A DNA stretch of 64,000 bases from Streptococcus gallolyticus. Lineage in GTDB: Bacteria; Bacillota; Bacilli; Lactobacillales; Streptococcaceae. The notes beneath the pieces are model-generated. The model was not told the origin of the DNA. It made no database searches and saw only the letters and a program-made list of their open reading frames with translations. Numbering within the stretch: position 1 is the first letter of the stretch; the number at the start of each line of letters is the position of its first letter. The stretch covers positions 124,001 through 188,000 of the forward strand of contig JAIMFC010000001.1 in assembly GCA_019794795.1 (NCBI GenBank), in the 5' to 3' direction. Below, one piece after another: positions 1 through 7,651 of this stretch. The translations under genes and the position numbers were made by a program.

Positions 1-234
1 AAGGAAGTTAATCAGACGTTGGCCAAGAAAGGTTTGGTTTTGTCGGTCAGTGATGAAGTTGTTCAGCACTTGATTGAAGAAGGTTATGATGAAACCATGG
101 GAGTACGCCCCCTCCGTCGCGTCATTGAAAATCAAATTCGTGATAAGGTCACTGATTTTTACCTAGACCATACAGATGCCCAGCACCTTAAGGCTGATTT
201 GGTGGATAATCAAGTGCTTATCAGTGCAGCCTAA
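1..234 (+). CDS. clpE: Clp ATPase (probably ClpE), C-terminal fragment
   Basis: This is the 3' end of a gene entering from the left edge; the reading frame is open from base 1, so no start is present. The 77 visible residues hold the end of a Clp/Hsp100 D2-small domain, with the hallmark GVRPLRR followed by an amphipathic helix ending in DKVTDFYLD. Hsp100 proteins unfold substrates for the ClpP protease or for refolding. The tail after DKVTDFYLD looks to me more like streptococcal ClpE than ClpC or ClpL, but only the C-terminus can be judged. A hairpin terminator follows about 50 bp after the stop. Confidence 0.75.
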   Translation, partial: KEVNQTLAKKGLVLSVSDEVVQHLIEEGYDETMGVRPLRRVIENQIRDKVTDFYLDHTDAQHLKADLVDNQVLISAA

Positions 235-286
235 TATATTTTAAACGTCGCTTACTACAACTGTCTGTAGTTTGTGCAGTATAAAA

Positions 287-310
287 GAACCGCCTTTCAG
301 GGCGGTTTCT
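287..310 (+). terminator. Terminator after the Clp ATPase gene
   Basis: Inverted repeat AACCGCC / GGCGGTT with a 6-nt loop, followed by a modest T-rich tract. It closes the Clp transcription unit. Confidence 0.75.
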
Positions 311-313
311 CTA

Positions 314-342
314 TTTACAAAACGAATCAAGTGGCATATAAT
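314..342 (+). promoter_or_regulatory. Promoter of the serine hydrolase gene
   Basis: TTTACA at 314-319, 17-bp spacer, TATAAT at 337-342. The start codon at 377 follows a TAGGAGA ribosome site about 10 nt upstream. Confidence 0.75.
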
Positions 343-376
343 GAAGAGGTAAAATTTTTTAGGAGATTGTTTTAAA

Positions 377-2065
377 ATGGACAAGATTATCCATCGGTGG
401 CTCTATTTTGCCTTAGCTAGTCTGGTTGGAATCATGCTACTGGGCTCTTCCCACTTTGTCGCAGCAAGAGAAGTGAGCAATGGAGGAACAGGGAGTGCAA
501 TTACTACGGAAGTTATCCTTAATCAATCAAGTGCAACCAATGAAAGTAGTGAGTCGATGAGTGAAGAAACAGCTTCACCTCAAGTGACGAAGGCTATCGA
601 TACAGAGATCACAGAGAGTGCCACACAACCTTCTTCATCTGTTCCTGTAGAAGCTGTAGAAGCAGATGAAACTACAGTAGCTGTAGAATTGGAAGAGGAC
701 TCTACAAGTGATCAGGATGCGGAAGGAACGACGGTAACTAATCCGGATACGATGGAGAGTAGTAGTCAAGAGGAGCCAGCGCTAACGTCTGATGACTCTG
801 TGCCCGTCCCTTCATCTGATACAGGGGACTCATCAACTCCAAGTCCAGCAACTGAGTCTGAAAAAAACGAGGAAGAAAGTGCTACACTAGCTAAAGAAAT
901 TGAAAGCAAACCTGTTTATCGTTTGTATAATTCTCAAAATGGAGAACATCTTTATACCACGGATGCTAATGAGAAAACTGTTCTCTATGAAAAACATGGC
1001 TGGGGCTATGAAGGGATTGCTTGGTTTGCACCAGTCGAGGGAGTTCCAGTTTACCGTCTTTATAATCGTGGATTGCAAAATCATCTCTATACAACAGATA
1101 CAAATGAAGTGAATGTCTTAACCCTTCAACATGGCTGGACGAAGGATAATAATGGTCGCCCAGTATTTTATTCTGGGGGAGAGGTTTCGATTTATCGCAT
1201 CTACAATCAAGTACTTCGTGGTCTCCACCATTGGACAACAGATAAAAATGAGTACAATATTTTGCGACAACATGGTTGGCGTCAGGAAGGTGTTAAGTTT
1301 CAGGCGGTTCGTTTAGGTCAACCAATTCGGACACAGTATGCAGCCGATGAGGCCTTGGCTGCACAAATTAAGTCTATAGGTGGCTATCAGATTGATTATG
1401 ATACCAAAAAAGACTTATTAAAGGCTATTAGAAGTATACAAAATGTGGGCTATCAATTAGGATTTATCATGGTTGATCTTCGTACGAAGCAAGGTCTAGA
1501 ATTTAATGCAGATCAAAAGTTTTATGCTGCTAGTACCGTGAAAGGGCCATTTGTTGCAAGTCTGGCGGCAAAAAATCCAATGTCCATTCGTTATTCAAAG
1601 GCTATGATGCAATCTGTTTTGCAATATTCTAGCAATGAAGGTTACTGGTCTTTACGTGTAGATACATATGGAGATTCTAGTTTACGCGCTTGGACAAGAG
1701 AAGCGGGCGTACGAGAAAGTGTTGTAGATGCTCTTTATCCATATTACAGTAGTCGCGAATTACATAAATTATGGCAACGCAATTATACTTATTTTACGAA
1801 TGGTAAGACTGGTCAACAAGTCGGTACTTGGTTTGAAAATCCAAATTTATCGCCCATCAAGTCAGTGCTTGGCGACCAATATAGAACGCAATCAAAAGCG
1901 GGTTGGATTGCTTATCCAGGCTATCACGCAGCTAGTGATGCTGGAATCGTCTATGCAAAAAGTGGTCCTTATATTTTAGCGATTATGACAGACGCTGATG
2001 CACAGCTTTATCGACTAAATCCAGTTGTTACTGCTTTGCATAAGGCACAGAGCAAAATAAAATAG
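377..2065 (+). CDS. Secreted serine hydrolase (class A beta-lactamase fold) with three DUF5648-like repeats
   Basis: Secreted 562-residue protein. Residues 1-30 form a signal peptide ending near HFVAA. Residues 31-175 are a low-complexity Ser/Thr/Glu linker of the kind that spans cell walls. Three repeats of about 45 residues follow (about 179-222, 224-265, 271-312), each opening with a YR(L/I)YN motif and containing (Y/W)TTD and HGW; this pattern fits DUF5648, found in lytic and surface enzymes. The C-terminal half (about 340-560) resembles serine beta-lactamase/DD-peptidase-like hydrolases: S386-T-V-K389 (SxxK), S418-S-N420 (SxN) and K507-A-G509 (KTG-like). No LPXTG or choline-binding motif is visible, so retention at the surface would depend on the repeats. 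The substrate is unknown. It need not be a resistance enzyme, since many streptococcal proteins of this fold act on wall or have no known substrate. Confidence 0.8.
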   Translation: MDKIIHRWLYFALASLVGIMLLGSSHFVAAREVSNGGTGSAITTEVILNQSSATNESSESMSEETASPQVTKAIDTEITESATQPSSSVPVEAVEADETTVAVELEEDSTSDQDAEGTTVTNPDTMESSSQEEPALTSDDSVPVPSSDTGDSSTPSPATESEKNEEESATLAKEIESKPVYRLYNSQNGEHLYTTDANEKTVLYEKHGWGYEGIAWFAPVEGVPVYRLYNRGLQNHLYTTDTNEVNVLTLQHGWTKDNNGRPVFYSGGEVSIYRIYNQVLRGLHHWTTDKNEYNILRQHGWRQEGVKFQAVRLGQPIRTQYAADEALAAQIKSIGGYQIDYDTKKDLLKAIRSIQNVGYQLGFIMVDLRTKQGLEFNADQKFYAASTVKGPFVASLAAKNPMSIRYSKAMMQSVLQYSSNEGYWSLRVDTYGDSSLRAWTREAGVRESVVDALYPYYSSRELHKLWQRNYTYFTNGKTGQQVGTWFENPNLSPIKSVLGDQYRTQSKAGWIAYPGYHAASDAGIVYAKSGPYILAIMTDADAQLYRLNPVVTALHKAQSKIK

Positions 2066-2073
2066 GAGATGCG

Positions 2074-2484
2074 ATGATTCAACCAATTATGAAAGATTTT
2101 TTCTTTCTCCAACAGCCGTCACAAGTGGCGACGCAGGCGGATTTACAGGTCGGGATTGACTTGCAAGATACCTTGCGGGCTCATCAGGAGCATTGTGTGG
2201 GTATGGCAGCCAACATGATTGGAGTGCAGAAACGGATTATCATTGTCAATATGGGTTTTACCAATTTGGTTATGTACAATCCAGTTCTTCTCAGCAAGGC
2301 TGGTCCTTATGAGACAGAAGAGGGCTGTCTATCGTTGGTTGGTAGCCGTCCGACGACACGTTATCAAGAAATCACAGTCAGCTTTTTCAATCAAGATTGG
2401 AAGAAGCAAACGTTGACCTTAAAAGATTTTCCAGCCCAGATTGTCCAACATGAACTGGACCATTTAGAGGGGATTATCATCTAA
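2074..2484 (+). CDS. Peptide deformylase-like protein, probably impaired
   Basis: Short (136 aa) member of the deformylase family, which removes the N-formyl group from nascent proteins. Motif 2 (E83-G-C-L-S87) and the metal-binding HExxH-type motif H126-E-L-D-H130 are present. Motif 1, normally GxGxAAxQ, reads CVGMAANM at 41-48: the first Gly is Cys and the catalytic oxyanion Gln is Met48. The protein is also shorter than the usual 160-200 aa. It is therefore likely a paralogue with weak or altered activity, with the essential deformylase encoded elsewhere. It starts 8 nt after the upstream hydrolase stop, so the two are co-transcribed. Confidence 0.85.
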   Translation: MIQPIMKDFFFLQQPSQVATQADLQVGIDLQDTLRAHQEHCVGMAANMIGVQKRIIIVNMGFTNLVMYNPVLLSKAGPYETEEGCLSLVGSRPTTRYQEITVSFFNQDWKKQTLTLKDFPAQIVQHELDHLEGIII

Positions 2485-2516
2485 AAAGAGCTGAGACATT
2501 TCTCAACTCTTTTTTG
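2483..2516. terminator. Bidirectional terminator between convergent genes
   Basis: AAAAGAG/CTCTTTT stem continued by TGAGA/TCTCA with a 3-4 nt loop, A-rich on the left and T-rich on the right. It serves the deformylase-like gene on plus and the DUF2812 gene on minus, whose stop codon lies inside it. Confidence 0.8.
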
Positions 2517-3117
2517 TTTTGCTTTTATAGGCAATTTGGAAATAAAAAATAGCAAGGATAAGGAAGAAATAAGAGAAGATACCGCTTCTTCCAATAGCAA
2601 AGGGAAGTTCAAATAAAAAGGAAACCCAAAAATGATACCCCTGCCTGTCCCAGATACCAGGAGTGAGGAACCAGGTTTTAGGTGCAAAGAATTGGTAATG
2701 GTGTTGGTGCATCACAGTTGTCTGTGAAAAGTAGATGGATAAAAAGACAAGAAAATAGCTGTAGGAAAAGTTGCGGTAACGAGTGTAGAAGGCATTTTTA
2801 GATTCGCTGTCAGAAAAAATTTGGTCAGACGAAGCTTTTTCTGTCTGGCGAAAATACTGGGTTCCGCTAAAGCGACTGCCGGCAATCAGTTGCCAGCCAC
2901 TATCCGCAAAGAGGGTCAGATAGTCTAAGTAGGCTTCCTTTTTAAAACTTTCGCGAAAATCTAAGCGGATAAGAACTTGTGTTTCTGTTTGGCTTGGCTC
3001 AAAGGTATAGCTGGCTAACCAAGGATTGACCTTAGTCAGTCGATAGCCTTGAGCTTGGATACTGTTGATCCAATTTTCTTCGTCTTGCAATGAGGTAAAA
3101 ATTTTGTGCTTTTTCAT
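2503..3117 (-). CDS. DUF2812 domain membrane protein
   Basis: 204-residue protein. The soluble N-terminal part (about 1-115) begins MKKHKIFTSLQDEENWIN and has the W/Y-rich beta pattern of DUF2812 (about 100 aa); the C-terminal part has two or three hydrophobic segments (about 115-200). DUF2812 proteins are typically encoded directly downstream of a PadR repressor, as here (9-bp gap, same strand). Function is unknown; the arrangement suggests a membrane-associated product under PadR control. A second hydrophobic segment ending in a lysine-rich tail (KSKTKKS) suggests a cytoplasmic C-terminus. Confidence 0.8.
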   Translation of the reverse strand: MKKHKIFTSLQDEENWINSIQAQGYRLTKVNPWLASYTFEPSQTETQVLIRLDFRESFKKEAYLDYLTLFADSGWQLIAGSRFSGTQYFRQTEKASSDQIFSDSESKNAFYTRYRNFSYSYFLVFLSIYFSQTTVMHQHHYQFFAPKTWFLTPGIWDRQGYHFWVSFLFELPFAIGRSGIFSYFFLILAIFYFQIAYKSKTKKS

Positions 3118-3126
3118 GATAAACTC

Positions 3127-3438
3127 CTAAAAATTTAATTTTTGCGCAATGCTGCTTAGTTTACGGATGCGGTCCGTTTCTAACTGAAGCATTTCCTTGC
3201 CACTAGCTGTTATTTGATAGACTTTCCGACGCTTGTCTTCACTAGGAACAGCGACAATCCAGCCAGTTTTTAATAGGTTTTCAATGGCTCCGTACATGGT
3301 TCCGGCAGCAATTTTGACATCACCGTCGCTCATTTCTTCCACCTGCTGCATGACTGCATAGCCGTGAGCAGGCTCTAAAAGTGCCAGCAGGATATAGTAG
3401 GTGGTTTCGGTCAGTGGTAAATATTTATTTCGTTTCAT
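3127..3438 (-). CDS. PadR family transcriptional regulator
   Basis: 103-residue PadR-type winged helix. It begins with the family pattern in which an N-terminal helix leads into TTYYILLALLEPAHGYAVMQ, then has GTMYGAIENLLKTGW (recognition helix and turn) and the wing KRRKVYQIT. The C-terminal dimerisation helix is short, as in PadR subfamily 2. It is the first gene of a two-gene minus-strand operon with DUF2812. Its promoter is covered by palindromes with TATAC/GTATA half-sites, so autorepression is likely. The ligand is unknown; PadR proteins often sense antibiotics, phenolic acids or envelope stress. Confidence 0.9.
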   Translation of the reverse strand: MKRNKYLPLTETTYYILLALLEPAHGYAVMQQVEEMSDGDVKIAAGTMYGAIENLLKTGWIVAVPSEDKRRKVYQITASGKEMLQLETDRIRKLSSIAQKLNF

Positions 3439-3458
3439 AGTGATGGATTTTTATCTTT

Positions 3459-3521
3459 CTATACAGTTGAACTTTATAATTGTATTATATATCATCAGAC
3501 TATACATGTCAACTGTATAGT
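3459..3521. promoter_or_regulatory. Putative PadR operators
   Basis: ACTATAC (3499-3505) and GTATAGT (3515-3521) form a 7-bp inverted repeat with a 9-bp gap over the -35 box. A further half, CTATACAGTTGA (3459-3470), is the exact reverse complement of 3509-3520 and lies just downstream of the -10. Spaced TATAC...GTATA palindromes are typical PadR targets. Binding by this PadR is inferred from position. Confidence 0.65.
3484..3512 (-). promoter_or_regulatory. Consensus promoter of the padR-DUF2812 operon
   Basis: Read on the minus strand: TTGACA (3507-3512), 17-bp spacer, TATAAT (3484-3489). Both hexamers are perfect, which makes tight repression by the overlapping operator plausible. Confidence 0.85.
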
Positions 3522-3635
3522 TGAGACCATTTCCTTTCTTCTCAAAACTGAAAGAATGTGGTATAATAGGGCAGTCTGAAACTAGCTCTGCTATTTTCAA
3601 AATAAGAAAAAACAAATATAGATGAGGTGAATCCC

Positions 3636-4352
3636 ATGGGACGTAAGTGGGCCAATATCGTAGCTAAGAAAACAGCTAAAGACGGTGCTAACTCAAAAGT
3701 TTATGCAAAATTTGGTGTAGAAATCTATGTAGCAGCTAAAAAAGGTGATCCAGATCCAGAAACAAATGCTGCCCTTAAATTCGTTGTGGACCGTGCAAAA
3801 CAAGCACAAGTGCCACGTCACGTAATTGATAAAGCCATCGACAAAGCCAAAGGAAATACAGATGAGACTTTCGTGGAAGGTCGTTACGAAGGCTTTGGAC
3901 CAAACGGTTCAATGATTATCGTGGACACATTGACATCAAATGTCAACCGTACTGCAGCTAATGTTCGTGCTGCCTATGGAAAAAACGGTGGTAACATGGG
4001 TGCATCTGGCTCAGTGTCTTACCTCTTTGATAAAAAAGGGGTTATCGTCTTTGCCGGTGATGATGCGGATGCTGTCTTTGAACAATTGTTGGAAGCAGAT
4101 GTCGAAGTAGATGATGTGGAAGCAGAAGATGGTACAATCACTGTTTACACTGCCCCAATTGATCTTCACAAAGGAATTGAAGCCCTTCGTGCCAACGGTA
4201 TTGAAGAATTCCAAGTGACTGAATTGGAAATGATTCCTCAATCAGAAGTAGTGCTTGAAGGCGACGACTTGGCAACGTTTGAAAAACTTTATGATGCCTT
4301 GGACGACGATGAAGACGTACAAAAAATCTACACAAACGTAGAAGGATTTTAA
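3636..4352 (+). CDS. yebC: YebC/PmpR family protein
   Basis: 238-residue YebC/PmpR family protein, a three-domain cytoplasmic protein. Family members have been described both as DNA-binding regulators and, for YebC2 types, as ribosome-associated factors that ease polyproline stalls. The start is ATG 3636 ([17 protein letters not shown]), set by a GATGAGGTG ribosome site at 3621; an in-frame GTG 3 codons upstream lies within that site and is unlikely. The family signature [16 protein letters not shown] is present. The gene is monocistronic: an extended TG-G-TATAAT (-10 at 3562-3567) lies upstream and a weak hairpin terminator follows. Confidence 0.92.
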   Translation: MGRKWANIVAKKTAKDGANSKVYAKFGVEIYVAAKKGDPDPETNAALKFVVDRAKQAQVPRHVIDKAIDKAKGNTDETFVEGRYEGFGPNGSMIIVDTLTSNVNRTAANVRAAYGKNGGNMGASGSVSYLFDKKGVIVFAGDDADAVFEQLLEADVEVDDVEAEDGTITVYTAPIDLHKGIEALRANGIEEFQVTELEMIPQSEVVLEGDDLATFEKLYDALDDDEDVQKIYTNVEGF

Positions 4353-4357
4353 AGAGA

Positions 4358-4390
4358 GAAAAAGCTGGGGAATATTCCTTGGCTTTTTTG
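4358..4390 (+). terminator. Probable terminator after yebC
   Basis: AAAAAGC ... GGCTTTTTT pairing with a GGAATATTCC palindrome inside, ending in T6. Moderate strength. Confidence 0.55.
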
Positions 4391-4433
4391 GAATACTTCA
4401 TAGAACAATGGGACAGTTGAAAAGGGTGAAAAT

Positions 4434-4886
4434 ATGAGGATTGAAACATTGTCACTTCAAAATGTGGGCAAGTATTTAGACTATTTACAGTTAGCTCTCT
4501 CCTTAGAGCCTGAAATGATGACAACGGATATTGTTGATGAGAAAGAGATAGTAGAAGCCCTAGCTAAAGAGTCTAGCGAAGTCTGCAAGTCATTACTAGC
4601 TTTTGAGCAGGACCAAGTTATCGGAAGACTAGAATATCATTTTTATACCTGTATACAAGACCAGTATAAAATGGCCTATGTCAATTGGGTATATGTTTTA
4701 CCGGCCTATCGCCACAAGGGAGTTGCGCAATACTTATTTAAAACATTCGAGGCTATCTGTGTTGATAATCAGGTAAATCAGTATTTTTTGATTCGGGCTG
4801 ATAATGAAGAGGCAGAGAAGTTTTACACAGCATTTTCCAATGTTAAATTGAGTGACATGCCTATCTTACGAAAATATATAAACTAG
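4434..4886 (+). CDS. GNAT family N-acetyltransferase
   Basis: 150-residue GNAT-fold acetyltransferase. The acetyl-CoA-binding region is visible as VNWVYVLPAYRHKGVAQYLFKTFE (V-x-P-x-Y-R-x-K-G-V/I-x-x-x-L), with the preceding beta-strand VIGRLEYHFYT. The substrate cannot be told from sequence. The ATG at 4434 follows an AAAGGGTG site. It stands alone between yebC and the oligopeptide transporter. Confidence 0.8.
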   Translation: MRIETLSLQNVGKYLDYLQLALSLEPEMMTTDIVDEKEIVEALAKESSEVCKSLLAFEQDQVIGRLEYHFYTCIQDQYKMAYVNWVYVLPAYRHKGVAQYLFKTFEAICVDNQVNQYFLIRADNEEAEKFYTAFSNVKLSDMPILRKYIN

Positions 4887-4967
4887 GCTATTTGTTAGTG
4901 GGGAGGAAGACGACTGAGTCTGCTCCCTATTTTTGTGTCAATTATTTAGCGATTAAAATTTTTTAAT

Positions 4968-4984
4968 TACTCTTTAAAACTATA
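4968..4984 (+). promoter_or_regulatory. Degenerate MET-box-like site ahead of oppA
   Basis: TACTCTTTAAAACTATA matches the streptococcal MtaR/MetR MET-box consensus TATAGTTTNAAACTATA at all but three left-arm positions, with a perfect right half, 3 bp upstream of the oppA -35. Tentative. Confidence 0.3.
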
Positions 4985-4987
4985 TAT

Positions 4988-5016
4988 TTGTCAAGAACTA
5001 GTGAAACTGTTAAGAT
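4988..5016 (+). promoter_or_regulatory. Promoter of the opp operon
   Basis: TTGTCA (4988-4993), 17-bp spacer, TAAGAT (5011-5016). The same TAAGAT -10 at 17-bp spacing precedes the two following transcription units (10281-10309, 11135-11163). Confidence 0.7.
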
Positions 5017-5054
5017 AAGGACCATATCAATTAAGAAAAGTTTAAGGAGAGTAC

Positions 5055-6626
5055 ATGAAGAAAAAAATAGTAGCAAGCCTTCTCTCAGCTGTAGCCGTTT
5101 TGGCTCTAGCAGCTTGTGGATCAGGCAATAGTAGCAAGACAAGTTCCTCTCGTTCAGCAGCAAGCTCAGATACCTTTACTTATGCCATCAATGGAGATCC
5201 GAGTTCAACAAATCCGATTAATACGAGTGACCGCTGGGGCTTGACCTTTGCAAATATGGTCTATTCACCGCTCGTCCGTGTGGAAGCAGACGGTTCTTAT
5301 GTCAATGAATTGGCAGATGGTTATGACATTGCTGAAGATGGTCTCAGCATTACAGTTAAATTGCGTCAAGATGTCAAATGGTCAGACGGTGAGAAATTTA
5401 CAGCGGATGATGTAGTCTTTACCTATGAGCAAAAAGTGAAAAAAGAAAATGGCAATGCTGATGGTCTTTGGATCAATGACAAGCCGGTTACCGTAGAAAA
5501 GGTAGATGATTACACGGTTAAATTCATCCTTCCGTCTGTCAGTGCAGCGGCCTTGGATAATATCGTTACAGAAACCTATATCATTCCTCAACATGCCTAC
5601 AATGATGAGCCAGATTTCTCAGTTAGCCAAGTGACCAATGATGTAGTGGGGACTGGTCCTTACAAACTGGTTGAATACAAGCACGGTGAGTACATCAAGT
5701 TGGCAGCCAATGAGAATTACTATAAGGATAAGGCGAGCATTGAAAATCTTGTGTTACGAATTATCACCAGCGCAGATACCACAAAAGTTGCCCTTCAAAC
5801 AGGTGAAGTCGATGCAGCTTTCGTCTTGCCAACAGATATTGCAGACTTGGATAAAAATAGTATTGCGACCTATGCCTATACAGAAAATCGAGTTGGCTAC
5901 ATGGGCTTGAATACTCTGACTGATGAGTTGAAAGATGTGCGCGTGCGCCAAGCGGTTCTCTACGCTCTCAATAAGGATGAGATGAACCAAGCGGCTTATT
6001 TGGACAAAGAATATTATGAAACACCTTACTCATTCTTACCAGTTGCCAATCCTTACCAGACTAAGAAGGTTGAGAAATACAGCCAAAATGTAGATAAGGC
6101 TAAAAAACTCTTGGCAGAAGCAGGCGTTTCTAACTTGAAACTCAATTTGGCCTACTCAGCTTCTGACGCTGCTCAAACCTTGCAAGCAACCTTGATTCAA
6201 GAACAATTGGCCAAAGTTGGTATTACCGTCGAATTGGCTGGTGGTGACTCAACAGCTATCTCAACTGAAATTCGCAAACCAGACTCAACCATGTATGACC
6301 TCTTCTTGAATGGTTATATCATGGGAAATGACCCTGACCAATACGCTCGCCTCTTCAAAACAGGCGGTGGTTCAAACTACTTCCACTTGAATTCGAGCAA
6401 GGTAGATGAGCTCTTTGCCCAAGGTGCTGTTGAATTGGACAAGGAAAAACGTCATCAGATTTATGATGATTTGCAAGCAAGTTTGGCAGATCAAGCAGCT
6501 ATCTACCCAATCGTTGACAACAAGAAAATCTTGGCTGTTAACAAACGGATTGGAAACGTTGAAAAAGCTGGTTTGATTCCAATTTATACTTTTGAAGATC
6601 CGTCAAAATTGACAGTAGAAAACTAA
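5055..6626 (+). CDS. oppA: Peptide ABC transporter substrate-binding lipoprotein (SBP family 5)
   Basis: 523-residue extracytoplasmic binding protein. The N-terminus is a lipoprotein signal with lipobox LALAAC; Cys21 is the lipidation site, followed by a Ser/Gly-rich tether. The body shows the family 5 pattern (PxLVR near the start, ...DGLSITVKLRQDVKWSDGEKFTADDVVFTYE..., GTGPYKL). It delivers peptides, or possibly another ligand such as nickel or an opine, to OppBC. Short versus long peptide preference cannot be decided. It heads a five-gene operon; a hairpin after its stop may make it more abundant than the membrane subunits. Confidence 0.9.
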   Translation: MKKKIVASLLSAVAVLALAACGSGNSSKTSSSRSAASSDTFTYAINGDPSSTNPINTSDRWGLTFANMVYSPLVRVEADGSYVNELADGYDIAEDGLSITVKLRQDVKWSDGEKFTADDVVFTYEQKVKKENGNADGLWINDKPVTVEKVDDYTVKFILPSVSAAALDNIVTETYIIPQHAYNDEPDFSVSQVTNDVVGTGPYKLVEYKHGEYIKLAANENYYKDKASIENLVLRIITSADTTKVALQTGEVDAAFVLPTDIADLDKNSIATYAYTENRVGYMGLNTLTDELKDVRVRQAVLYALNKDEMNQAAYLDKEYYETPYSFLPVANPYQTKKVEKYSQNVDKAKKLLAEAGVSNLKLNLAYSASDAAQTLQATLIQEQLAKVGITVELAGGDSTAISTEIRKPDSTMYDLFLNGYIMGNDPDQYARLFKTGGGSNYFHLNSSKVDELFAQGAVELDKEKRHQIYDDLQASLADQAAIYPIVDNKKILAVNKRIGNVEKAGLIPIYTFEDPSKLTVEN

Positions 6627-6645
6627 GACGGACAAAATCATAGAC

Positions 6646-6673
6646 CTGAGACTGGACATTGCTCCAGTTTTAG
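6646..6673 (+). terminator. Hairpin between oppA and oppB (partial terminator or mRNA stabiliser)
   Basis: CTGAGACTGGA (6646-6656) pairs with TCCAGTTTTAG (6663-6673) around a 6-nt loop, using two G-U pairs. The T-tract is weak, so partial termination or 3'-end protection of the oppA message is more likely than full stop, as in other binding-protein operons. Confidence 0.6.
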
Positions 6674-6691
6674 GCATTTATAGGAGAAAAA

Positions 6692-7651
6692 ATGTTCAAC
6701 TATATTTTAAAGCGAATTGCCCAAGCCATCCCCTTGCTTTTGGTTATTTCCTTTATCGTATTTTCTTTGATTCAGCTGGCACCCTATGATGTCATTGACT
6801 CTTTGACAACACCCAATATGACGCCAGAGCAGATAGAGATTTTGAAGGAGCAGCACGGTCTCAATCAGCCTTTTTTGAGCCAGTATGTGATTTGGCTCAA
6901 GGGGATTTTGACGGGTGATTTTGGAAACTCGCTCTTGACCCAGCATAGTATTGCTGCAGATTTGGCAGAAAAAATTCCTCATACAATTTCCTTAGTCTTA
7001 CCAGCCTATCTGACAGCCTTGGTTTTGGCCATAGTCTTGGGCTTGGTGTCTGCAGCCAATCGTGGGAAATGGGCAGACCGCTTCATTGATGGCTTTGCTT
7101 CCTTTGGGATTGCAGTGCCAACATTTTGGTTTGCCATGATTTTGATTTATATCTTTGGCTATCGTCTCAATGCTTTGCCATTTATCGGCATGTATACCTT
7201 GGGCAAAGAAGGGCAGTTAGGAGACTTTCTTGCTCATTTCACTTTGCCCTATATCACGCTGACCATGGCTTTTATGCCAGAGTTGATTCGTTATATTCGA
7301 ACGGCAGCGATTGTCGAAGTGGATAAGGACTATGTGACGGTGCAGGAGGCTTTTCAGGCTTCGCGCGCGGCTATTTTTGGCAAACATATTTCGCGTAATG
7401 TCTTGATTCCTATCGTGACGCAAATCGGTATGGCTCTGCCCATGTTGGTAACGGGAGCCTTGATTACGGAAACGATTTTTGCTTGGCCAGGTGTTGGTCC
7501 CTATCTGACGACGGCGACGCGGAGTTTGGACTATCCTGTTATCATGGCAGCTATGCTTTTATCAGCTATTCTGGTGATTTTGGGTAATCTTTTATCCGAT
7601 ATTCTCTATTCACTTGTTGATCCACGCATTACGAAAGGAGGTCAGGGATGA
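6692..7651 (+). CDS. oppB: Peptide ABC transporter permease OppB
   Basis: 319-residue inner-membrane permease of the oligopeptide (DppB/OppB) family. The N-terminal signature MFNYILKRIAQAIPLLLVISFIVF is followed by further membrane segments. The EAA-loop region runs through the VQEAFQASRA segment, where the ATPases dock, although the loop is less canonical than usual. The C-terminus VDPRITKGGQG is typical of the family. It pairs with OppC to form the channel. Its last 4 bases overlap the start of oppC. Confidence 0.92.
   Translation: MFNYILKRIAQAIPLLLVISFIVFSLIQLAPYDVIDSLTTPNMTPEQIEILKEQHGLNQPFLSQYVIWLKGILTGDFGNSLLTQHSIAADLAEKIPHTISLVLPAYLTALVLAIVLGLVSAANRGKWADRFIDGFASFGIAVPTFWFAMILIYIFGYRLNALPFIGMYTLGKEGQLGDFLAHFTLPYITLTMAFMPELIRYIRTAAIVEVDKDYVTVQEAFQASRAAIFGKHISRNVLIPIVTQIGMALPMLVTGALITETIFAWPGVGPYLTTATRSLDYPVIMAAMLLSAILVILGNLLSDILYSLVDPRITKGGQG

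Noticed and set aside
377..2065. Beta-lactam resistance gene
   Set aside because: The SxxK/SxN/KxG motifs are shared with non-resistance hydrolases and DD-peptidase-like proteins; nothing here shows beta-lactam hydrolysis.
4138..4524. 128-codon minus-strand frame across the yebC end
   Set aside because: Runs through yebC, its terminator and the next gene; composition is that of an antisense shadow.
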